A stretch of DNA of 64,000 nt from Eutrigla gurnardus (lineage: Eukaryota > Chordata > Actinopteri > Perciformes > Triglidae). The stretch is from NCBI GenBank assembly GCA_963514095.1, contig OY741277.1:10835637-10899636 (forward strand), read 5' to 3'. The number at the start of each line of letters is the position of its first letter. Position 1 is the stretch's first letter. Positions 11,800-23,339 of the stretch are shown here, in pieces. A program made the translations under genes and the position numbers. The notes under the pieces are model-generated. The model saw nothing but the letters and a program-made list of their open reading frames with translations, was not told where the DNA came from and ran no database searches.

Positions 11800-12721
11800 T
11801 AACAGACAAGCTATACCTCCCAACAAAATTATGGATTGTTTTTGTATTATTTACATATGTTAACACACAACATCCCATAATAGCAAAAACAATATTCCAA
11901 ACCTTAGATAAGGTTTAAAAACCTCTGCTTCTGCAATGATATTAGTCCAAAAACAATATTTCTCAGCTGATAATAAACAAACAATTGAATAATTGACACA
12001 CAGCTGATTTATGATGGGTAAATTGGGCCAACCACAGCTGATTCCAGTGTGGCTTAGACTCAGTGGCAGGAGTTATTTTTTTCTATTACATTGACACTTA
12101 TACAGTATTAAGGGAGGACTTTGAGGAGTGATGTTTTTGGAAACAGAAACTTTTTATCTGGGCTTTTTGCTGTTTTGTTCAGAATGCTCTTGTGAGTTCC
12201 ATGGATATTTTGTTGTAAGCAATACTGTAAAACTTTTTCTGTTCTATCATACTGTAAACAGTATTTTTACTTTACCTCCTGTAATTTGGTACAAGATCTG
12301 GATATTATATTATTTATATTTATATTTAGTAATTTCCCTTTAATAATTACTTAGTGTATTTTATAGTTTTGCAAGTGTGTCGTCTCCACGGCGATTGTTC
12401 AAAGTGTTTCGCTGCACTGAGCCTGTTTTGAGACGTGTGTGAAGAGTTGTGTTGTTTGGAGTGAGTTTTGCAGCTGATGTGAACTGTTTAGCTCAGGTGA
12501 CTATTGGTGTGTGGCTGCAGTTTTGCCCACTGTTGTCACAATCAAAACAACTAATTGGGTCAATTATGAGTCAGATATTGAAGAGAGATGGAATTTAGAA
12601 TGAGAGTCACTGCGTTTTCCGTAAGTGCAAAATAGGTTCCTGAACTGAAAAGGATGCAGACTTCTTTTCTCTTCCTGGTTCAATTTCAAACACACGTCTG
12701 CTGTTGTTAGCTGCCAATGGA

Positions 12722-12722
<1 letters not shown>

Positions 12723-12755
<33 letters not shown>
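12723..12755 (+). repeat. (TG)n at the gene-deletion scar, unit 2
   Basis: Short TG tract joined directly to TTATATTATGTGTCC, which in unit 1 lies about 50 bp after the lectin stop codon. This marks the deletion junction. Confidence 0.9.
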
Positions 12756-12758
<3 letters not shown>

Positions 12759-13973
12759 ATTATGTGTCCATCTATCCATTTTCTTCCACTTATCCGGGGG
12801 CCCAGTAGAAATAATTTAGTTATTTGGAGGTTGTGTCTTGGTTTATTAACAAGTGAGTCTTAAAGATAAAGATAGATAGACCTCAGTTTGTGACCCTGTG
12901 TAATGTAGTCAAACACAGGATTTATTGAATGTGTTCTTTATGATCGTATACCGTTTCAGGTATGACATGAAGAGGCTTTGTTGAAAAGCAGTTTGCTCAT
13001 CTGCAGCATTGAAGGAAACAAAACACTGATGTATCACACTTAATCAATTCCACATGTACTGTGAGCATAACAAGATGTTATACAAATGAATGTGATTTTT
13101 ATTTCTGTATATTTTTAATGGTTAGAAAACGTTCAGTCAGAGCTATGTTAAATTATGTTTCATGCAGAATTCTATTGTATTTTATGAAAGGCATGATTTA
13201 GAATTGTGACTGTGTGGATATTATGCAAAATGAATAAAACAATAAAATACAATCAACTTGTTTGTATGTGGTGATAATGAAGAAGAACAATTAAGAAACG
13301 GGCAGATCATTTTAGTCAAATCTGGTCATCTATCTTACGAAGTACTCAAAGTTTCATTCTGATTTGTACGTCTTGTTTCTTGGTTGTTCCCACATGAGCG
13401 ACAAAATTAATTTAGATTTGAATGAAATACAAAAGTTACCGGGTGCAGGATTGCAGACAGCATTAACGATTAGGAAGTTGGCGATTTGATTCAAGGCCAT
13501 AACGATTCGATTCGATTCTGTAACTTTTAACCAAAATTCTATTTCCATTTATTCTATAAAAAAGTAGTCCTGTATAATATTTTATGCTGAATACAAAAAT
13601 GTAATTAAACATTGCTCAGTTATTGTGAACATTTTTCAATAGGCTACATGCTGGCAGGGGAGAGAGTGTCTTAAAAGTCTTATAACAATCATAATTAAGA
13701 ATCGTGATTCATAAGATTTAACGCATTTATATTGATTATTGGTGAACCAAAGCAATTCATTCTGTTTATTTATTTTAGCAGATCAATTGATTGACATAAA
13801 ACTTTACAGTTTTTTTCAGTCGCTACAAGCGTTTGTCCAACCAGTTGTCACATTTTCAAAACTCTAAACAAAATAAGCACAGCATCGGTCTTTTGTGGCC
13901 ATACCATTCACACATTCGTTTTCACACAATATGCAGTCAGTGAACACATTTCTACAATGCTTACATTTTCTTA

Positions 13974-14968
13974 CAGTTTTTTTTAATTGTTTACATGCAA
14001 TTTTGAAAACCGGGTTATTTTCTTCAAAATATAATCACAATTATCCAAACACCAAACTCAATTTGCATAATTCCTAGATTGTTTGCAAAATGACACACTT
14101 CTGTCAAAACATACACACTTCAGTCAAAACATATACACATATTTGTGAAAATGCTATTAGTTTTCATTTAACCAACACAGTCCTCAATGATCAGACACTA
14201 TTGCAGCCAGTTTCACACTGCTGTGATAAATAAAAAAAACGAATTTTAGGAAATAGCATGTGCTAGATTTTTGGCCAGACATTGTTATGTAAGGGATAAT
14301 TTAGATGTCAAAAAGATAGTGACAAACCCACAACATTCTTCATGATTAGTTTGAGATATAGGGAGAATGTACACAAATAGGCCTACTATAAACTTACCAA
14401 GCACTGCACAACACTGATGCTGCAGACTGAATATTTCAAGTATTTATTTTATTTACCTCTTCCTCTATCTCCTTCTTCTCCTCTTCCTCTACCTGGGCCT
14501 CCTCCTCTACCTCCTTCTCCTCTTCCTCTACCTCCTTCATCTCCTCTTTGAGCTCCCCCTCTCATTCTCACTCTTCTTCTTCTTCTAGCTCCTTCCATTT
14601 TTGTTGAAGACAGGTGAACTCACCTGCTGCCTTTTATAGCACACCTGAGTGCTGCATTTTCAAATAAGCACATCTGTGCTTCCACACTTGGTGGATGTGA
14701 TTATCCAATTTGTTTATTAGTGTGGTCATTGGCAATCCGGGGCTTTGTAATGACAAGGAAGTAACCTCACAATCCTTATCTGTGTCTAAGGTGTGAAAAT
14801 GTGTGTAGCGTTTTACAAATCCCTGTGTGTAATGTTTTGCAAAAAGGGTGAAGCAGACATTGTGTGTAATGTTGTGCAAATCTGTGGAGGTGTTTTGCTC
14901 CTTGGAGTAGAATTTCGCAAATTGTGTGGACATTTTTATTTTAGTGTGTAAACAATCGTAAAAAACTG
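13974..14968 (+). mobile_element. non-autonomous Tc1/mariner-like element, second copy
   Basis: Same 995-bp element as at 10805-11799, with the same TA flanks (13972-13973 and 14969-14970). It was copied as part of the unit and not by a new insertion. Confidence 0.75.
14449..14598 (-). pseudogene. RG-rich transposase N-terminal fragment, second copy
   Basis: Same 49-codon frame as at 11280-11429 with a small number of base changes. It carries no catalytic domain. Confidence 0.45.
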
Positions 14969-15890
14969 TAACAGACAAGCTATACCTCCCAACAAAATTA
15001 TGGATTGTTTTTGTATTATTTACATATGTTAACACACAACATCCCATAATAGCAAAAACAATATTCCAAACCTTAGATAAGGTATAAAAACCTCTGCTTC
15101 TGCAATGATATTAGTCCAAAAACAATATTTCTCAGCTGATAATAAACAAACAATTGAATAATTGACACACAGCTGATTTATGTTGGGTAAATTGGGCCAA
15201 CCACAGCTGATTCCAGTGTGGCTTAGACTCAGTGGCAGGAGTTATTTTTTTCTATTACATTGACACTTATACAGTATTAAGGGAGGACTTTGAGGAGTGA
15301 TGTTTTTGGAAACAGAAACTTTTTATCTGGGCTTTTTGCTGTTTTGTTCAGAATGCTCTTGTGAGTTCCATGGATATTTTGTTGTAAGCAATACTGTAAA
15401 ACTTTTTCTGTTCTATCATACTGTAAACAGTATTTTTACTTTACCTCCTGTAATTTGGTACAATATCTGGATATTATATTATTTATATTTATATTTAGTA
15501 ATTTCCCTTTAATAATTACTTAGTGTATTTTATAGTTTTGCAAGTGTGTCGTCTCCACGGCGATTGTTCAAAGTGTTTCGCTGCACTGAGCCTGTTTTGA
15601 GACGTGTGTGAAGAGTTGTGTTGTTTGGAGTGAGTTTTGCAGCTGATGTGAACTGTTTAGCTCAGGTGACTATTGGTGTGTGGCTGCAGTTTTGCCAACT
15701 GTTGTCACAATCAAAACAACTAATTGGGTCAATTATGAGTCAGATATTGAAGAGAGATGGAATTTACAATGAGAGTCACTGCGTTTTCCGTAAGTGCAAA
15801 ATAGGTTCCTGAACTGAAAAGGATGCAGACTTCTTTTCTCTTCCTGGTTCAATTTCAAACATACGTCTGCTGTTGTTAGCTGCCAATGGA

Positions 15891-15891
<1 letters not shown>

Positions 15892-15983
<92 letters not shown>

Positions 15984-15997
15984 TGTGTGAGTGTGTT
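15892..15997 (+). repeat. (TG)n at the gene-deletion scar, unit 3
   Basis: Long TG tract with single A interruptions near its end, joined to TTATATTACATGTGTCC as in unit 2. Confidence 0.95.
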
Positions 15998-17081
15998 ATA
16001 TTACATGTGTCCATCTATCCATTTTCTTCCACTTATCCGGGGGCCCAGTAGAAATAATTTAGTTATTTGGAGGTTGTGTCTTGGTTTATTAACAAGTGAC
16101 TCTTAAAGATAAAGATAGATAGACCTCAGTTTGTGATCCGGTGTAATGTAGTCAAACACAGGATCTATTGAATGTGTTCTTTATGATCGTATACCGTTTC
16201 AGGTATGACATGAAGAGGCTTTGTTGAAAAGCAGTTTGCTCATCTGCAGCATTGAAGGAAACAAAACACTGATGTATCACACTTAATCAATTCAACATGT
16301 ACTGTGAGCATAACAAGATGTTATACAAATGAATGTGATTTTTATTTCTGTATATTTTTAATGGTTAGAGAACGTTCAGTCAGAGCTATGTTAAATGATG
16401 TTTCATGCAGAATTCTCTTGTATTTTATGAAAGGCATGATTTTGAATTGTGACCGTGATATTATGCAAAATGAATAAAACAATAAAATACAATCAACTTG
16501 TTTGTATGTGGTGATAATGAAGAAGAACAATTAAGAAACGGGCAGATAATTTTAGTCAAATCTGGTCATCTGTCTTACAAAGTACTTAAAGTTTCATTCT
16601 GATTTGTACGTCTTGTTTCTTGGTTGTTCCCACACAAGCGACAAAATTAATTTAGATTTGAATGAAATACAAAAGTTACCGGGTGCAGGATTGCAGACAG
16701 CATTAACGATTAGGAAGTTGGCGATTTGATTCAAGGCCATAACGATTCGATTCGATTCTGTAACTTTTAACCAAAATTCTATTTCCATTTATTCTATAAA
16801 AAAGTAGTCCTGTATAATATTTTATGCTGAATACAAAAATGTAATTAAACATTGCTCAGTTATTGTGAACATTTTTCAATAGGCTACATGCTGGCAGGGG
16901 AGAGAGTGTCTTAAAGGTTTTAAAACGATCATAATTAAGAATCGCGATACATAAGATTTAACGCATTTATATCGATTATTGGTGAAGCAAAGCAATTCAT
17001 TCTGTTTATTTATTTTAGCAGATCAATTGATTGACATAAAACTGTAAATGAGAGGTTTTGTAAAGGGAATCTGGTCTTCAG

Positions 17082-17371
17082 GTAGACTTTATTTTGTCGA
17101 CAGGGACCACCAAAATCAACCCAAATTTTCCACCGAACAAACAGGTGAGAGTTTCATCCTTACATTAAATGATTACATTACAGGAATTTATTTCTGTATT
17201 GCAATTATAGAATATTTACATAGATATACACTAACAGTTTTACTGTAAAATGTATTTTTACAATAGGACCCAAAGGCTGCCCCCAACAGGAGGAAGAAGA
17301 AGGATTTGTTCAAGTACGCAATAAATGCTATTGTTGATATGGTTGTTGTCAACAAAAGCATTAGTAAATGA
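17082..17371 (+). pseudogene. two-exon 3' gene remnant, copy 2
   Basis: Counterpart of 6846-7135. Exons 17082-17144 and 17267-17371 keep the frame, donor CAG|GTGAGA, acceptor ACAATAG and TGA stop. Arg becomes Ile and Gly becomes Asp in the second exon. Function unknown. Confidence 0.3.
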
Positions 17372-17932
17372 CTGCAGACAAACTAAATTGCTGATTTTCA
17401 TTCCTTCTTATTTACCTAAAAAAAAACTGCTATGTTATGAAATAAAAATGTTTGTGTGAAATAATTTCACTCTTTTCTTTAAAGAAAATATTGATACGTG
17501 TGAAGTCACTCAAATTATTCAAACTGTAAAGATGAAAAGTGTCTAACTCCTGTATTGGTATTTGATGTTAGTGTTTGTTCCAAGTGTGTCGTCTCCACGG
17601 CGATTGTTCAAAGTGTTTCGCTGCACTGAGCCTGTTTTGAGACGTGTGTGAAGAGTTGTGTTGTTTGGAGTGAGTTTTGCAGCTGATGTGAACTGTTTAG
17701 CTCAGGTGACTATTGGTGTGTGGCTGCAGTTTTGCCCTCTGTTGTCACAATCAAAACAACTAATTGGGTCAATTATGAGTCAGATATTGAAGAGAGATGG
17801 AATTTAGAATGAGAGTCACTGCGTTTCCCGTAAGTGCAAAATAGGTTCCTGAACTGAAAAGGATGCAGACTTCTTTTGTTTTCCTGGTTCAATTTCAAAC
17901 ATACGTCTGCTGTTGTTCAGCTGCCAATGGAA

Positions 17933-18053
<121 letters not shown>

Positions 18054-18062
18054 CGAGGCAGG

Positions 18063-18070
18063 TATAAATA
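18063..18070 (+). promoter_or_regulatory. TATA box of zg16-like gene 2
   Basis: TATAAATA in the same context as gene 1. The predicted non-coding first exon ends at 18129 with AAG|GTGAGC. Confidence 0.75.
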
Positions 18071-18277
18071 TGTCAGTGTCGCAGTGTCCCAGTATCATCT
18101 CATCCTTTCTCAGAAGATCCAGTCTGAAGGTGAGCTTGAACATATTTATCTGCAGGTTTTTACTGGGACTTTAACTCCCTTTTACACTGATCCTTTATAT
18201 TTATATTCTATTGATTTTATTTTAATTGAATGAATATGAATTTGTTTGTGATTCCAGTCTCTGGACAAATCCACAGA

Positions 18278-19696
18278 ATGTTTTCCCTGCTGTCCTTTGC
18301 TGTGCTCTGCGGCGCCTGCCTGGCCGGTAAGTTTTTAATCCATCTGTTGAGTCCCTTTTATACCAGTTTTATACTTTTACTTAAACATCTGCATTGCTTC
18401 TATACTAAGATCTTTTTATATAAATAATTAAGTCGAGTTGAGTGAAAGAGCAGTTCACATCATTACTTTGTTTTTCCTCTCCAGCTCCCATGACATACTA
18501 CTCCTACTCTCCGTCTGTTGGAGGTGGTAGTGGCACATCCTTCTCCACAGCAGGAGGAAGTGGAAGGATATCAGCGATCAGGATTTGGGAGATCGGCAAT
18601 GCTTACATCACTGGGTCAGTCTGTCCTCTGCTTTGTCCAGATGTGTTTAGGACTGTACAGAAAATGATCAGGGGGTGAGGGCTGAAAAAAAGCATAACTG
18701 TTCACTTAGTAGCTCTTGGTTCAAAAGCAGGGTGCAGACACATGCCATTGGTACACCATTTTGAATGATTTACTCATCTTACATTTCTATGTGGAAATGA
18801 GTTGTACCAATTCAATGCAGGTACATCATTTTGAGATATTAATAGGAGGTTTTGTAGTTTTTTTGTAGTGCCCTATAGTCTACTATTGTTGTTCTTGCAT
18901 GATTCAATGCAAAAATCCAGCTACATTGTGTGTGTACACAATGATTCTAGCCTTCATTTGTCCTCTTATTTATATACGTATAATCAGTGTGTTATTGCTC
19001 TCCTGTGTCTGTCCTCACAGTATCCAGGTACGCTACGGTCCCATCTGGGCGGAAAGAGTTGGTCGCGAAGTAGGCGATGCGAATGAGCTGGAGCTGTTTG
19101 ATGACGAGACCATTGTTCAGGTCAGAGAGTCATTCATACTAGAATATTAGTTTGCTCTGATAAGAGAAAATGTATAAAAATATATTTTTTGTAATTGATA
19201 CCGTTTGCTTTAATAAGGTAATGTAATATTTATGGACGTTTATATTTTTTTTTATTTTTTGAATTATTATACACATATTTCATTAAACTAGTCCAGAAAA
19301 TATTATTATAAGTAGCATTTTTCTTGAAATGAATAATGTAGTACATGTACCAACTTAATGTGCTCTCACTGTCACGTTTCAGGTCTCTGGTAAATACCAC
19401 AGCAACTACGTCTATCAGCTGATATTTGTTACCTCCGATGGGCGCACTATGATCGTTGGGCGGCCAGTCTATGTAATTACCTGCTATTCTTTTTTACAAT
19501 TATCAGTGCTTATACTCATGGTCATGTATTAACTTTTGATGCTGTCTTGCAGAACTCCTTTAACTTCTACCCAACCTACAAGGGAGCACAGCTCAAACTG
19601 CTGAGTGGCCGCTACAATACTGCAGGGATAACTTCAGTGGGAGCTCACTGGGGAGTCGTGATGGAAGAAAGCAACAGCACCCACAGTGGGAACTAA
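18278..19696 (+). CDS. zg16: ZG16-like secreted jacalin-type lectin, copy 2
   Basis: Coding exons 18278-18326, 18485-18614, 19021-19120, 19383-19472 and 19553-19696 join to 170 residues, with the same exon lengths and intron phases as copy 1. The signal peptide is identical. I count four replacements against copy 1: Ser to Gly in the first half (IWEIGNAY), Asn to Thr (FDDETIVQ), Gln to Arg (IVGRPVY) and Phe to Tyr (SGRYNTAG). About three silent changes lie in exon 3. The last two replacements sit in or near surface loops of the beta-prism fold, the second within the predicted sugar-binding loop, so the copies may differ in ligand preference. Promoter, splice sites and poly(A) signal are intact, so I expect both genes to be expressed. 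Confidence 0.93.
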
Positions 19697-20229
19697 TGAA
19701 CAACACATATAACCCAGTACCGATGAATAATCATGAACTGGGAATTATATTACATGTGTCCATCTATCCATTTTCTTCCACTTATCCGGGGGCCCAGTAG
19801 AAATAATTTAGTTATTTGGAGGTTGTGTCTTGGTTTATTAACAAGTGAAACTTAAAGATAAAGATAGATAGACCTCAGTTTGTGATCCTGTGTAATGTAG
19901 TCAAACACAGGATCTATTGAATGTGTTCTTCATGATCGTATACCGTTTCAGGTATGACATGAAGAGGCTTTGTTGAAAAGCAGTTTGCTCATCTGCAGCA
20001 TTGAAGGAAACACTGATGTATCACACTTAATCAATTCCACATGTACTGTGAGCATAACAAGATGTTATACAAATGAATGTGATTTTTATTTCTGTATATT
20101 TCTGTATATTTTTAATGGTTAGAAAACGTTCAGTCAGAGCTATGTTAAATTATGTTTCATGCAGAATTCCATTGTATTTTATGAAAGGCATGATTTTGAA
20201 TTGTGACTGTGTGGATATTATGCAAAATG

Positions 20230-20235
20230 AATAAA
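20230..20235 (+). terminator. poly(A) signal of zg16-like gene 2
   Basis: AATAAA about 530 bp after the stop codon, in the same position as in gene 1. It lies about 540 bp from the stop codon of the convergent cmtm8 gene. Confidence 0.65.
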
Positions 20236-20771
20236 ACAATAAAATACAATCAACTTGTTTGTATGTGGTGATAACAGTTAAGAAACGGGCAGATCATTTT
20301 AGTCAAATCTGGTCATCTATCTTACGAAGTACTCAAAGTTTCATTCTGATTTGTACATCTTGTTTCTTGGTTGTTCCCACACAAGCGACAAAATTCATTT
20401 AGATTTGCATAAAATAAAAAAGTTGCAGACAGCTGACTGGTTGTGTGACAATAAAGAACATGCAACCTCAAACATGCAGTAAACATGCTGAAAATATCAC
20501 TTCTCATTGTCTGATTTAGCTCAGATTCCACTATATTTTTGATCAACTTGTGTCCTCATTGAGCTCAGTTTCACTGCTGCTACAGTGTCCACAAAAGCTT
20601 GTCAAAGGCAAAAAAAGTCCTCTGTCTTTCTAAACATACGACATACAATAGTTTCCATTAAAGTTCTCTACAAGTTTTGCATTCGATGGAAGCCTTGTCC
20701 TATTCTGAAGTTGAATCTCCATCAGACACATTCCTCAGAGAAAGTCTCCACATTGTTGCTTTACACAGCAA

Positions 20772-21778
20772 CTAACAAGATTGTTGTCCTTCTTCTGTGG
20801 TTTTCCAGGCACGGTAGCTCAGGTAACTGCTTCCTGCATAGCACAGTGTGGTCAGAAATGCAAAGAACTGAAAAGTGGTGTAAAGATGAGAAGGGAAAAA
20901 AAAAGAATATGGGAAAATGGAGAGAGACATGGAGACAATGAGAGTCAGTTTTGATATCTTAAAAGCATAAGCATGCTGTGTGGTTATGTTGATGTGAAGA
21001 AGATCAGCATCTTGGTGGCGACCCACACTATGGCTAGAGCCATGCTAAGTACAGTGATTAAGCTGGAGACAAATTGTTGGATGAGAGATTCTCTCAGTTT
21101 CGGTGTAATGTGGCGGGTTAGTTGCTCCTTCTTTTGTATTTTTTGTTTCCTAATTTGGGTTTTCCTTTCTTGTTTAACCATGTTAGTGTTTTAGACCCAC
21201 ACACACAACGTTGCGCCAGCCTCCGAGTCGTGACCGTACACCCAGTGTGGGTGAACACCACCTGAGCAACGGTTTTGTGTTTGGAAGTTTTCTGTCAGAA
21301 CTGGAGTTGTCTGTAACGACAGTAGTCTATTCGCCAAGTGGTGCACAGCTACTTTTTGTTGTTGACGAAATGGGGAATTTACATTTTTGTGATTTTGCAC
21401 AAATCCTAGATTGCACTGCGCATATTTTCCTAAATGTTTCCTTGAAAGTCTCAGTCCTTCTGACTTTGGCCTGCTTGTGTGTGTAGTGGACAAACACACT
21501 TCAGTGAGTGTTTATAGGCATGCATGTATTATCAAACTAACTTTGCTCATGGATGAACTCTTCTCTGAACAGATCATATTGACAGGAGTGCTCTTACTGA
21601 AGATGCTGCCCAGCAGTTGTAGTTGTGCCGCCCCCTAGTGGCCTGGTTGACTGTCAGAGCATCTACTACTGCTGTCAGCAGGTACAGAGCTGCAGCGCTG
21701 CAGTTGAAACCCAGCGACTGGAAGAAAGAAACAGACAAAACGGTCAGACCATCATGTTTAAACACAAAGCACAAAACT

Positions 21779-21823
<45 letters not shown>

Positions 21824-23339
21824 CAGTGTAGTCCAGGGGACCTGTGGTATCCTGTTGTGGACTCCAGTGAGGTAAATTACAAACAGGCAAATGGTCAGAA
21901 TCCAGCACAAGATGGCAACAAACATCACCCAGCAGAGAGCAGACAGATGAGAATAATGCGTGCCCCCTACGAGAATCCACACCAACATACCACACACCTG
22001 GGGGGAGGACAGGAGAGCAGACCTTAACATGCATACTGACAGGATACCCTCATGTCCAAGCCCCTCATCGAGAACACTATCAGCTAAACCTTTTAAGCCA
22101 TGAAAAGGAGATGGACATAGACTTAACATGTAGCATTTGGAGGCAGTTAATGTGCAGCTTTGTCCAAAGAAATAACATACATCAAAATCATAACAATAAG
22201 TTGTGTTTCAAGTCACTTTTTGTTTATAGAAGCCTACTGTGCCATTGATGTCTGCTCCACGAGTCATTGCCAACCTCCAAACGTGCAACATGCCCCGTCT
22301 CCAGTCAATCAAAGGTTGTGGAGAGGAAATAAATCTAGTTTCTCGGCACTTTCCTAGATCTGCCCTTCCTGTTTCACAACAAAAGATTCCTGCTGGAAGT
22401 TTCGATATATAACAGGGAGAAAAACATTTTCCGGTCTGAAAACAGGATAGGTTTTCTTTTAAGTAAAATTGCTTATATATCATCAATTTAACAGTTGCCT
22501 GTCGCATTCATTTAACCCGTAAGCCAGCATTTGAGGTAAATGTTGTATTTTCCGGATGTATTTTCAAAGAAATGTTATCTATTCTCTGATATTATTCTAT
22601 TACGATCCCACAATCTGTGGATCTGTTCTATAATTCCCACGGAGAACAGTCTTAGAGAGTGCCTGGAATTAGACTTAATCTTGATTATATTAGACCTGAT
22701 TACTCCCCGGCCTCTGCACGGCAGCCATCCAGACTGTATTTACTGAAAGGCTGGCTTTGGAAAGGAAGAGACACAATGAGGGACAGGGAGGAGGAAGAGC
22801 TGATTTGCTTGTTGTGTTTTTGGGTAACTTCCTATTTTCATAGAAAAAAAGAAAGGTTTTGCCGTTTTTTCCATTCTTGGCTTTTTTAAATACAGTCTGG
22901 AGAATACCACAGAAGCACAAAACCTGCCTTCACTACTGACGACTAGAAACAAGCCAAATGCAGATCAAGTTGTTGCTAGGTGTGTGTGCGTTTCTGCATC
23001 AACCTGTTCACATAACTAACATAAATGAAACATACTTTGCTTCTTGTTTAATGTCTCTCATCATCAAACAACATAACCAGCGCCACTTCCTGACAATGAT
23101 TATCATAATGTAATTTTTCCTGCAATGGGGAGATTTCAGGACCACTGAGCATTTCCTAATAGTCGTCAAACACTGAACATCTTATAAAAAACCATATCCA
23201 CACTTACTATCTCAAACAGGAGGAGTATTCCTGTGGCGGTTCTGGCGAAGTGCTGATCGAAGGCCAAGGTGGAGGTTGAGGTGTTGCATTCTGGTGCTGA
23301 GGGACTCCTGTGGGCCGACACCACGGCGGCTCTCTCCAT
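20772..23339 (-). CDS. cmtm8: CMTM8, CKLF-like MARVEL transmembrane protein
   Basis: Four minus-strand exons: 23208-23339 (44 codons), 21824-21997 (58), 21598-21717 (40) and 20772-20867 (31 plus TAG). All phases are 0 with GT-AG introns, giving 173 residues, the length of human CMTM8. The start CACCATGG is a strong Kozak context. A Ser/Thr-rich cytosolic N terminus is followed by four membrane segments at about 33-57, 64-88, 103-125 and 143-163. Diagnostic stretches are MLVWILVGGT, WVMFVA...CWILTICLF, RIPQVPWTT, HNYNCWAASS and FFAFLTTLCYAG...SYRAW, which match the CMTM8 pattern in order. In mammals CMTM8 is a plasma-membrane MARVEL protein linked to EGF-receptor internalisation; the role in fish is inferred. 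No lesion is seen. Teleosts may have more than one cmtm8 paralogue, and I cannot tell which this is. Confidence 0.97.
21628..21646 (-). promoter_or_regulatory. CTCF-like motif inside cmtm8 exon 3
   Basis: On the minus strand the sequence reads CCAGGCCACTAGGGGGCGG and contains the CTCF core CCASYAGRKGGC. It codes for part of Asn-Gln-Ala-Thr-Arg-Gly-Arg, so the match may be constrained by coding. Binding is untested. Confidence 0.35.
21785..21821. repeat. (CA)n abutting cmtm8 splice donor
   Basis: On the gene strand, intron 2 begins GTAACACACAC and runs directly into a CA repeat. The intron is only 106 bp, so about a third of it is microsatellite. Confidence 0.95.

Larger units (their letters stand above)
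10638..12370 (+). mobile_element. outer DNA-transposon remnant in unit 2
   Basis: Homology to unit 4 stops at a TA dinucleotide (10636-10637). It is followed by CAGTTTTTTTCAGTCGCTAC, which resembles the inverted-repeat start of the inner element. About 1.73 kb of sequence absent from units 1 and 4 follows and ends where GTGTGTCGTCTCC resumes. The right terminus seems lost. A copy lies at 13807-15539. Confidence 0.55.
10292..13460 (+). repeat. array unit 2, zg16 gene deleted
   Basis: The head block is followed by transposon sequence in place of the 6.8-7.3 kb block of unit 1, then the 350-bp upstream block, a short TG tract (12723-12755) and, with no gene, the 3' UTR sequence that begins TTATATTA. 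The promoter, all exons and the start of the 3' UTR (equivalent to 7865-9583) are missing. An orphan AATAAA remains at 13233. Confidence 0.9.
13461..16700 (+). repeat. array unit 3, zg16 gene deleted
   Basis: Nearly identical to unit 2 and shifted by 3169 bp, with the same transposon insertion and the same gene deletion. It differs mainly in a longer TG tract (15892-15997) and scattered substitutions. The shared scar means unit 2 and unit 3 arose by duplicating a unit that had already lost its gene. Confidence 0.9.
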
